NCBI GenBank assembly: GCA_027859175.1
Contig: JAQIBG010000208.1
Span: forward strand, 1 to 40,404
From: Planctomycetota bacterium
GTDB taxonomy: Bacteria > Planctomycetota > UBA11346
Direction of reading: 5' to 3'
DNA length: 40,404 nucleotides
The notes below the pieces were generated by a model that made no database searches, was not told the origin of the DNA, and saw nothing but the letters and a program-made list of their open reading frames with translations. Each line of letters opens with the position of its first letter. The stretch's first letter is position 1. The translations under genes and the position numbers were made by a program. This document shows, one piece after another, positions 19,582 through 27,626 of the stretch.

Positions 19582-19962
19582 ATGGGTATCCGCCTTTCCA
19601 TTCCTGCATGGCTGCGCGCCATCTTTTGCGTTGTCGCACTCCTTGGAGGCGCAGCGACGATGGCCCCCAACCTGAATGCGGCCGTGCAAGACGACGTCAC
19701 GACGGCCGTTGACGATGCCGTCGCTGCTGCTGACACCAGCGGCTCAGCCATGGCCCCTATTCTTGACGAAGGTAACGCCATTGGTCGTTGGGTCGTCATG
19801 ATCCTCTGGCTCTTGGTGCCACTGATCCTCTTCGGCAGCCTCATCGCCTGGGGTGTGATTCAGGCCCGTGGCAATGAAGCTGCTGCAGCACGGAAGACCT
19901 TCATCGCCGTTGGCATTGGTGTGATCTTCTACTTCGGCGTGCTGACGATTTTTTTCAACTAA
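19582..19962 (+). CDS. Candidate conjugative pilin (TraA/VirB2-like small two-TM protein)
   Basis: Signal peptide ending near NLNA, two hydrophobic helices, GGGAGG Shine-Dalgarno, TAA stop, position at the start of the TraL-E-K-B-V-C-like block. Confidence 0.6.
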   Translation: MGIRLSIPAWLRAIFCVVALLGGAATMAPNLNAAVQDDVTTAVDDAVAAADTSGSAMAPILDEGNAIGRWVVMILWLLVPLILFGSLIAWGVIQARGNEAAAARKTFIAVGIGVIFYFGVLTIFFN

Positions 19963-19974
19963 GCAGAAGGCGTG

Positions 19975-20002
19975 GTGGACCAACCCACGGGGGTTGGTCC
20001 AC
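19975..20002 (+). other. Perfect 12-bp stem hairpin downstream of the candidate pilin gene
   Basis: GTGGACCAACCC-ACGG-GGGTTGGTCCAC; no T-tract. Confidence 0.75.
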
Positions 20003-20022
20003 GTTCGCCACGAGAGTAAGCA

Positions 20023-20658
20023 ATGCCCGCACAGCGGACCTTTGAGACATTTTCATCGCATTCGAGCCTGGATTTCCCACTCGAATCTAAGGCGGGATTT
20101 TCCGCTAACGAAAGTACGATTAACCTCGTTGCGCCGCTGTTTGTCGGCATTGTCTGCGCAATGGCTATCCATGGGCTGGCGATCCTCGTGATGGTGCCCG
20201 CCTACTTCATAACACCGCGCATCATGTTGCGGATGAAGAAGAACAAACCGCGTAGCTGGATGCGAGATGGCATCCACCGCATGGGGCTGACTTTCAATAC
20301 GGCGAACGGGTTTCGTCGTGCTTTGGGGACCAAGCGATTTATCGGCCGGCGGATGCTCTCGGGCAGCGCATGGTCGAATGCAGGTAAGGCCAGCCTTTAT
20401 CCCAACAAACCGAGCCACCTGACCTTGGGACTGCCGGCAATCCGGGCCTTTGATCCCAAGTCCAAAACCTTTGGCGAATCAATTACGCCCTTTGACCGCT
20501 GCGCGAAGGTGGCGATCTACGAGCGGTGTTATCGCGGCAAGGCAGCGAAGCTGTCGGCCCATATGGCAGATGCGTTAGCGCCGACGGAAGACGGGGTGCG
20601 AACCTATCAGATGTTCGAAGCGGCCCTCCGGCCAGTGAGCGTGGTGCCACGTGGCTGA
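20023..20658 (+). CDS. TraL/VirB3-like membrane protein (tentative)
   Basis: One or two N-terminal TM segments (INLVAPLFVGIVCAMAIHGLAILVMVPAYFI) followed by a basic region; lies between candidate pilin and TraE-like genes. Confidence 0.35.
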   Translation: MPAQRTFETFSSHSSLDFPLESKAGFSANESTINLVAPLFVGIVCAMAIHGLAILVMVPAYFITPRIMLRMKKNKPRSWMRDGIHRMGLTFNTANGFRRALGTKRFIGRRMLSGSAWSNAGKASLYPNKPSHLTLGLPAIRAFDPKSKTFGESITPFDRCAKVAIYERCYRGKAAKLSAHMADALAPTEDGVRTYQMFEAALRPVSVVPRG

Positions 20659-20905
20659 GGTCCTCCATCTCCCGATCGTGCTGCGGCGCAGCGTATCGCG
20701 TCATGAGCGTGGCACGCTCCTGGTGCTGATCGCACTTATGATCATTCCCAACATCCTTATCGCGGGGGCGTTATTCTACGTGGTCAACAGCGGGCGTGAG
20801 CTCGCGACACCAGACATCGTGCGGGCGGTACCTGCAGACGTCCGCTGGGGTCCGCACATTGACCGAACAGATCGCGAAACGCCCGAGAAGAGGGCTGCTC
20901 GATGA
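20651..20905 (+). CDS. Small single-TM protein
   Basis: 84 aa; TM LLVLIALMIIPNILIAGALFYVV; overlaps the upstream gene and abuts the downstream one. Confidence 0.55.
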   Translation: MAEVLHLPIVLRRSVSRHERGTLLVLIALMIIPNILIAGALFYVVNSGRELATPDIVRAVPADVRWGPHIDRTDRETPEKRAAR

Positions 20906-21816
20906 ATCCTGATAAGGACGATGTGGTGGTCATCGCCGAAGGCGATGATTACCAGCCGACAGAATCAGAGTCCGATGATGGCGCGATGCGCCCAAGCCCA
21001 GGACCCGAGGTGGTCTTGAGTGATGTGACGCCTGAGGAACTCGACCGACACAACCCCTGGAAGAAGGGGGAGGCAGCAGCATTCCTGCGACGCGGTATGC
21101 GACCAGCCGACTCCATTCAGGAGAGTGGCGACGTCCTCATATTAAGCCGGCGCAACGGTGTCCTGTTGTGGGTGTTGCTACTTGAGTGTCTTGTCTTCGT
21201 AGCGCTGTGCTTTGGGCTCGTGTATGCGATTATGAATCAGCGCGTGACGGCGATTCCAGCGGTCGGAGCCATTGCGGGCTACCGCAAGGCGGAGAGCGAC
21301 AAGCAGGCCGTGATTGCGTTTGCCGATATGGTCAGCAACGAAATGGAAACCTGGAGTTGGTGGAACGCGATGGACAACGTGGATCGGGTAAAACCATTTC
21401 TCGATCCAGAGATTCGCGGCCCTTATGAAAGCGCATTCTCGGTTAACCTACGTGATTCAAAACGGTACGCACAGCGTTCTGTTTATGAGCGCGTGAAGGT
21501 GGAATATAAGGGCGTCGTCCGCGAGTCGGTGCACAAGATTATTGTGTTCTACCAAGTATGGGTCGGGCGCGGAAAGACGGACCGCGACTTTACCATCGAT
21601 CGCATTAGTCGGCGTGCCAAAATCCTAGAGATTGCTGAAGGGGAACCGACGACGGAGAACCCCTTTGGGCTCTTTGTGATCCGGCACATTAACCTAACGG
21701 ATAATGACTGGATGGGCGCGCTGCTGAAGCGGGCGGAAGTCGGCGACGAGGTGATTAACCCCTGGGATGAGGCCACGGGCCTGCGTAGCCCGAAGGTCCG
21801 CAAGGAAGCTCCGTGA
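20902..21816 (+). CDS. VirB8/TraE-like inner membrane protein (copy 1)
   Basis: Cytoplasmic N-terminus, one TM, periplasmic domain with W-rich helix then RVKVEYKG.../IIVFYQVWVGRGK strands. Confidence 0.5.
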   Translation: MNPDKDDVVVIAEGDDYQPTESESDDGAMRPSPGPEVVLSDVTPEELDRHNPWKKGEAAAFLRRGMRPADSIQESGDVLILSRRNGVLLWVLLLECLVFVALCFGLVYAIMNQRVTAIPAVGAIAGYRKAESDKQAVIAFADMVSNEMETWSWWNAMDNVDRVKPFLDPEIRGPYESAFSVNLRDSKRYAQRSVYERVKVEYKGVVRESVHKIIVFYQVWVGRGKTDRDFTIDRISRRAKILEIAEGEPTTENPFGLFVIRHINLTDNDWMGALLKRAEVGDEVINPWDEATGLRSPKVRKEAP

Positions 21817-22514
21817 AGGTCTTTGCGGAGAGCGTTGGAACAGCCCCGTTATGGGCGATCCACGGCACAATGGCTGCCGGGATCCTCATCGTGGGGTCGA
21901 TGTGGTGGTACACCCATCGCTTTGGCCCGTCCGTGGTAATCCCAGGTCTCAAAGACAGGGTCGAAGTGACCGATCACCGCAATGACGGCGATTACGCCAA
22001 GGCGATAGCCGAACGGTTTGTGCGGGAATACTTCGTGTTTTCCTGGCACAACTACATCGTCGCCAAGCGGCGGGCTGCCTGGTGGTGTAATCCGGGTGTG
22101 GGGCAGTTCCTTCTGCGTAATTCATTGCCGCGTGAAGAGTACTATCGCCGACTGCACCTCATCTCGTCTGTGGTTATTGAGGATAGCGAGGTTGTCTGGG
22201 AGAATCCCAACAACGATCGCTATGCGATCGAATTGAGACTGGTCAAAACCGAATGGATGGGGCACGTGAAAACGGAAACGCCACTGCGCGGAATCGTTCA
22301 CCTGCGCCCCGTACTCAATGAAGATTTACGCCGACCGTTTCGCCAAGAAGTCGTGAGTTACGACTTTGAGCCTATCGGTGAGGCCGAAACAACGACCGAC
22401 GAGTCGGTGCTCGCGAACACGGGTGCGACCGAAACGATCCTAACGCATCCGGCCACAGATGAGGCCGCGCGTGTTGAGACGGGTAGCAAGAGCGAAAGCT
22501 CGGAGGATAAATGA
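21813..22514 (+). CDS. VirB8/TraE-like inner membrane protein (copy 2)
   Basis: N-terminal TM then AERFVREYFVFSWHNYIVAKRRAAWWCNP...YAIELRLVKTEWMG...RGIVHLRPV; same architecture as 20902-21816. Confidence 0.5.
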   Translation: MKVFAESVGTAPLWAIHGTMAAGILIVGSMWWYTHRFGPSVVIPGLKDRVEVTDHRNDGDYAKAIAERFVREYFVFSWHNYIVAKRRAAWWCNPGVGQFLLRNSLPREEYYRRLHLISSVVIEDSEVVWENPNNDRYAIELRLVKTEWMGHVKTETPLRGIVHLRPVLNEDLRRPFRQEVVSYDFEPIGEAETTTDESVLANTGATETILTHPATDEAARVETGSKSESSEDK

Positions 22515-23353
22515 TGATACGCTGGTTGGCTTTATGTGTCGTGGTGATGGCTATGGCGGGAGCGCCGCTCGCCGCCGAGGTCGTCACGTACGCACATGGT
22601 GGACAGATCCGCGTGCTCGCACACCAGAATACTGGTGCGAACACGGAGCAAATGCGCGCGTTGATTTTTACGGGCGTCACCAAGTTAAGCGTGATGCAGA
22701 CGTGGAATGGCGATGACCTCGATGTCATCCTGGCCGGCAACACGCTGCGTGTGGGACTTCATACCGATCAGAACGTAGAGTTCGGTCTACTCGGGGATAA
22801 CGGTGTCTACTACGCAGTCAGCGTGGAACCGGCTGCGGCCGACGTCACGTTGAGCCCGACGATCACGGTGCTCGCCGATAGTGGCGGTGCAGCCGCCGAT
22901 GATGAGAAGATGCACGGGCGCGGCGGTGGCTATGACGGCAGTCGCTGGGAACACGAAACTGCGCTCGTGTTGCGACTGCACAAACACATTCGTGGTGGTC
23001 GGACCGTTCCGCAGGTCAGTGGCGCGCCAGCGTTCAACGAAGAGATCCTTTTCACAGAGGGACGGCGTGTTCCGGGTCGTGTTTGGCACGCATCAGACGA
23101 TTGGACCGTACTTGAGTACCACCACTGGTCGTTGGGATCGGTGCGTGCGGCCCTGGTTGGGGTCACCTATGGTGGCCGCGACCCAGCGGTACGCTTTGAA
23201 TACCTGACGCAACAAACCGATCGGACGATCGCGATATTCCATTTTACCAAAGCGGACGCGCGGGCTGTATTCAGCGCGAAAGTGGCAGGCGTGACGATGC
23301 TGCCAGGCGACCAGGAAATGTTCATCATTTATGAGCGGACGGAGGGGAAATAG
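22511..23353 (+). CDS. TraK/VirB9-like exported protein
   Basis: Signal peptide, beta-rich, position between TraE-like and TraB-like genes. Confidence 0.5.
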   Translation: MMIRWLALCVVVMAMAGAPLAAEVVTYAHGGQIRVLAHQNTGANTEQMRALIFTGVTKLSVMQTWNGDDLDVILAGNTLRVGLHTDQNVEFGLLGDNGVYYAVSVEPAAADVTLSPTITVLADSGGAAADDEKMHGRGGGYDGSRWEHETALVLRLHKHIRGGRTVPQVSGAPAFNEEILFTEGRRVPGRVWHASDDWTVLEYHHWSLGSVRAALVGVTYGGRDPAVRFEYLTQQTDRTIAIFHFTKADARAVFSAKVAGVTMLPGDQEMFIIYERTEGK

Positions 23354-26300
23354 ATGGCTATCGATCCCCTTGATGGTCGACCGTTGGATGACGGGCAGGA
23401 TAAAGATGAGAACGCGCTGACGCCGCCAGAGGGCAAGAAGCCGGTGACAGGTAAGGGACCAGGTCCAAAAGATGGGTCGGGCGCGCGGGAGCGCAGTCGA
23501 ACCACACGGATGATTAACAACACGAAAGAGGCAGCGAAGGAGAAGCCGCGCCATTTCACGGGGTTGTTTGTCGGTGCTGGTATCGTCGTTGTTGCCCTGA
23601 TAGCGGTGGCCGCTATTGTCGCGAGTCGCGGTCAGGCCGCCGTTACGGCGCCCCCACCCGCGCGCTTTGGCTATGAGACCTCCGAAGATATCGACAGTAA
23701 ATTCGCGACGTTCATGAAAACGATCGAAAGCGAGATGCCTGAGTTGCGCAACCAGGTTGAGGCGATTGCTGAGCAATCGAATGCGTCCGAGCAACGAATG
23801 AATGAGCTCGTGAATCGGGTCGAGATTGCGCGCGAAGCTGATGAGAGGCGCTTGAAAACAGCATTGCAGGAAATCCGGGGAATGCTGGAAGAGCGTGGCG
23901 CCCAAGGTAGTGGGAACGATCAGGACTTGGAGGGATTCATTGCCGTTTTGCGCCGCCAAAAAGATGAAGGTAGCGGTTTAACGTTGTCTGAAGCCCGCGT
24001 GCGCTTGGAGCAATGGCTCCGTAACGCAGGATTTGCGGGCCCAAATCTGGCATCGCTGCGTGATCGGTCACTGGACCAACTTGGCTTTCTCTATGTGGGC
24101 GACGTTGCCGAAGAGGCGCTGAGCGACGAGGAACTGGCCCAGTTGCCGGACGCCTTGCGGGGCGTTGTGCGTGAGCTCGCCGCACACCTGGAAACGACGG
24201 GCCGTTCGGCCGGCAAGGTGTTGTTCCGCGAGGAGGAAGCGCTCGCGTGGTTGCGCGCCAAACTGGGCGATACACAGGTCACCGGAGAACAACTCAAGGC
24301 CGCTGCGTATATGGCGCGTGTACGGCGTGAGAACGTAACCCGTGAGCAGGAGGAGATGCTCCCCGAGCTCGCGCAGATGCGCGACCGGTCGGGCATCGCG
24401 GCAGGGGACCTGTTCCGCGTTGAGGCTTTGGTCCATCGAGAGCGGAAGCGGTGGCCGTTGATGACCCCTGGGCAGCACCTGTCTTTGACCGAGGCACTGG
24501 GGCACGCACGCAAAGTCGACACGAAGCAGCGCGGGACGAGTGCGGCACCGATAAAGATCGCCGACTTGGAAGCCATCAATGGTGCCATCCGGGATGCAGT
24601 CCGCACCGCTATCGGGCAAGGGGTGCGCTCCCAGCCGGATCTGCTGCGCCGTGCGCAAGCAGCCGGCCTCGCCAAGGCGGAAGCGTTGGACGTCAATGTG
24701 GTTAAGAGCGACCTCGATCGCATGGTTATCAACGCGGTTGCCAACGCCGTGCGGGCAACGGTTGCAGCCGAGCAGGGCGGGTCTGATGAGGCGGGAGCCG
24801 ACACGGGTGGATCCGCTCGCGGGAACAGCCAGCAACAACGGTCGCAAGCCGCGCCGGTGCAGGTGCCCGAATTGCGGCTTGGACCGATTGCGGTCCGTGA
24901 AGCGCAAGTGGCACGGTATGCTTGGTTGGTCACAACCATGGCAGCCGAGCGCCTTGAGGTGGACCCGAACACACCAGAAGGTGCGAGTGCTCTCGCGACG
25001 GCCTGGTCGTTGGCTCCGGTTATTGGGCAGGCCGCGTGGCAGAGCACGCTAAGTAACGATGGCACACTGCGCGACTTTACGCGCCAAATCTTGGTCGAGA
25101 TGCAACAGCTCATTTCCGATGGGCGCTCCCTGGGAGCGATCAGCGGCCCAGTGCGTGGGATCCCCGAGGAACACGCGGGCATTGTACGTGGCGTTATGCT
25201 TGGCCTGACGTTTGCAGACATGTCCGAAAGCGGCGACCCAGAAGCCACGCAAACAGCGCTGAAGCGGACCTTAAAGGAATTGCGCGACAAGGGCGTCCGA
25301 CTGCGTGCGGCTGATCTCAATAATCAGCAGGGGTACGAGCGCGTTGCGATGCTGATCACTAGTCTTGGTGGCAGCGTCCTGCCTGTGGTGACCACGCGCG
25401 TCGATATGGTTGCCGGCGTGCTGTCCGAACAGGTCATTGAGCGCCAGGCCGCGCTGGAGCAGATTACGCTGGCCGGCAAGGACCGTGCCATGCAAGAGCG
25501 ATTGATTCGGTCATTGACGGACGACCTTCTACTCGCGCTGCCTGGCGTGCTTGTTGGCTTGGAAGACGGCCGCATGCCCGAAGACATGCTGCGCCGGCTG
25601 GTGATCACCGGTACCAACCGTTGGGCGACGGCATCGACGGCCGAGGTGATGCTACAGGGCCACGGCACCGAATTGATCTCGGACCTGCTCGCGGCTGCCG
25701 CAGACAGTGATGATGTGCTACCGCTCATCTATGGCCGCATGTCGTCGTGGATACCTGATGCGATTCACGAGACATTGGAGGAAACGCGCCCAGAGATAAC
25801 CGATAGTACGATTGGTAAAGTCGCGGCTGATGTGAAAAGTCGACTGAAAGATGGCTTAGAACAGGAGCTCGCGCGCGGCACCATATGGGGCAATTTGTCC
25901 TCACGCGTCAAGTCTACGACGGGATCACTCGACCGCGCAGGCCAAGAGCGCGCATTGATTCACCTCTCGACGCGGCTTGAAGAGACGACGGTTAAACCGC
26001 TAACCCTGCGACGACTCGATGAGACCAGTCAAGCGTTGTACGCAGAGGTCTTGGATGTGATTGCGGGGCGCATTAGTCCCCGGCTGGGGGCCTCCGAGCG
26101 TGCGCCGAGCAGTGGTCGCCGCAGTAGTGGCGGACCGACGCCGGTGCGACCGGCTTTCCAAGAGGTCAAAGACATTGGTCTGCCAGGCCTGCCTATTGGC
26201 AGCCGCACCGAGACCATCAATGGTGATCGGGTGCTGAAGATTCCGGTTGGCAGTCAGCTCTACGTGACCTTAGAGACGGGTGCGGTGTTGCCGGTCAACA

Positions 26301-26908
26301 ACAGCAACACCTCGAACGTTGTGCAGTTACGTGGCGTCGGTGGCTTCTATAGCGCTGCAGGCAATTGGTACCCCTTGCCACCTGTGATCATCCAGGGAAC
26401 GATGACACCGAATCTCGGCGGTGATCGTATCGAGGTCGAGCTCAAGAGTCTGACACTTGAGCTCCCGAATGGGCGCACCATCACCAAAGAGATCACAGGT
26501 ATCGTGGTCGATCAGGTGGATGGTGTCGCCGGCATGCTGGCCGAGTTTCACCGCAACTGGGAAAAGATTATGCCAGAGGCGGGGACGCTTGCGATCCTGC
26601 AGGGCGTCAGTTCAGGCCTAGCGGCCCAAGAAAGCACGGTCGAGGTAACCGGCCAGGGATCCACGATTGCGACGACTCAGTCGGGCTCAGCGGTTAGCCA
26701 AGGTGTGAGCGACGGCTTCCAGGCCGGTGTTGACCTCCTGAGCGAATACACCCGCAACTATCTGGACGCCATTTCGCCAACACTGGAGGCACCGAACGGT
26801 CAGCCGCTGACAGCGGTGTTGACCTCTGAGGTGACGTATCCGGAGTTAACGGCGGTGGACTGGAGCAGTCTCGCATCGCTGAGTACGGAGATTAATGATG
26901 GTTTCTGA
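23354..26908 (+). CDS. traB: TraB/VirB10-like protein with very large central insertion
   Basis: N-terminal TM plus coiled coil, and C-terminal VirB10-like barrel pattern (VLKIPVGSQLYVTLETGAVLPV...PPVIIQGTM...RIEVELKSLTLELPNGRTITKEITGIVVDQVDGVAG). Confidence 0.75.
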   Translation: MAIDPLDGRPLDDGQDKDENALTPPEGKKPVTGKGPGPKDGSGARERSRTTRMINNTKEAAKEKPRHFTGLFVGAGIVVVALIAVAAIVASRGQAAVTAPPPARFGYETSEDIDSKFATFMKTIESEMPELRNQVEAIAEQSNASEQRMNELVNRVEIAREADERRLKTALQEIRGMLEERGAQGSGNDQDLEGFIAVLRRQKDEGSGLTLSEARVRLEQWLRNAGFAGPNLASLRDRSLDQLGFLYVGDVAEEALSDEELAQLPDALRGVVRELAAHLETTGRSAGKVLFREEEALAWLRAKLGDTQVTGEQLKAAAYMARVRRENVTREQEEMLPELAQMRDRSGIAAGDLFRVEALVHRERKRWPLMTPGQHLSLTEALGHARKVDTKQRGTSAAPIKIADLEAINGAIRDAVRTAIGQGVRSQPDLLRRAQAAGLAKAEALDVNVVKSDLDRMVINAVANAVRATVAAEQGGSDEAGADTGGSARGNSQQQRSQAAPVQVPELRLGPIAVREAQVARYAWLVTTMAAERLEVDPNTPEGASALATAWSLAPVIGQAAWQSTLSNDGTLRDFTRQILVEMQQLISDGRSLGAISGPVRGIPEEHAGIVRGVMLGLTFADMSESGDPEATQTALKRTLKELRDKGVRLRAADLNNQQGYERVAMLITSLGGSVLPVVTTRVDMVAGVLSEQVIERQAALEQITLAGKDRAMQERLIRSLTDDLLLALPGVLVGLEDGRMPEDMLRRLVITGTNRWATASTAEVMLQGHGTELISDLLAAAADSDDVLPLIYGRMSSWIPDAIHETLEETRPEITDSTIGKVAADVKSRLKDGLEQELARGTIWGNLSSRVKSTTGSLDRAGQERALIHLSTRLEETTVKPLTLRRLDETSQALYAEVLDVIAGRISPRLGASERAPSSGRRSSGGPTPVRPAFQEVKDIGLPGLPIGSRTETINGDRVLKIPVGSQLYVTLETGAVLPVNNSNTSNVVQLRGVGGFYSAAGNWYPLPPVIIQGTMTPNLGGDRIEVELKSLTLELPNGRTITKEITGIVVDQVDGVAGMLAEFHRNWEKIMPEAGTLAILQGVSSGLAAQESTVEVTGQGSTIATTQSGSAVSQGVSDGFQAGVDLLSEYTRNYLDAISPTLEAPNGQPLTAVLTSEVTYPELTAVDWSSLASLSTEINDGF

Positions 26909-26948
26909 AGCGTTCAAACAGGCGAACCGTTGTGGTAAAGGAGCGCCC

Positions 26949-27626
26949 ATGCGCGCAATGCTCACAGGACTTATTGGCGCTAGCCTGCTTGCGAGCGGTT
27001 GCTCACGGGACCCGGTAACGACCGTACCAGGGCACTTACAGCCGGGTCCATCTATCGAAATTGCTGAACAGGCGATTGGTGGTGGCGGTGGTCGCAACGG
27101 AAGTACCTCGACCGTTGGGCGGGTGCCGGTGATTGCATGGGATGCCCCGAATGTACCGCTTATGGTCGACGGTGAAGTTGATCTCATCTACTTCCTTCCG
27201 ACCGAAAGCCGAGACGGTGAGGCATTACGCTTTGGGCACTACGCGGCCGTGAAGGTACGGGAGCAGTCGTTCACGGTGTCGCATCGGCACGCAACCAAGA
27301 GTTTGCTTAACCGCGAGGATGCCGACCGTATCCAACGGTATGGGATGATCCCCGATAGCGCACGGCTGGAGAAGCGTACGCCAACACAGCGTGGAAAACC
27401 ACTCTTGCCGTATGGTGAACAGACGCAGGAGACAACGCGCGTGTCGGTGGTGGAGGTGTCACCAACCGGGCAGGCCAACGTGGTCGGGACGGGTCGTGTG
27501 CAGATGCCGGCACCCGGATCGGCCGTTAACGGTCAGGATCCAACGACGGAGGCCGCGCTGCGGATGTTGGACCAGTTCAACCGCGCGCAGTCAGGCGCGA
27601 GTCAGAGTGGGGGGACTGGCGAATGA
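26949..27626 (+). CDS. TraV/VirB7-type lipoprotein
   Basis: ATG 26949 with AAAGGAG upstream; lipobox LASGC; located between TraB- and TraC-like genes. Confidence 0.6.
   Translation: MRAMLTGLIGASLLASGCSRDPVTTVPGHLQPGPSIEIAEQAIGGGGGRNGSTSTVGRVPVIAWDAPNVPLMVDGEVDLIYFLPTESRDGEALRFGHYAAVKVREQSFTVSHRHATKSLLNREDADRIQRYGMIPDSARLEKRTPTQRGKPLLPYGEQTQETTRVSVVEVSPTGQANVVGTGRVQMPAPGSAVNGQDPTTEAALRMLDQFNRAQSGASQSGGTGE

Noticed and set aside
23093-23959. 288-aa minus-strand ORF opposite the TraK/TraB-like junction
   Set aside because: Antisense to two well-supported overlapping-order genes; no recognisable motif.
24091-25320. 409-aa minus-strand ORF opposite the TraB-like gene
   Set aside because: Low-complexity, Arg/Ser/Ala-rich translation typical of the antisense strand of a high-GC gene; the + strand frame is clearly coding.
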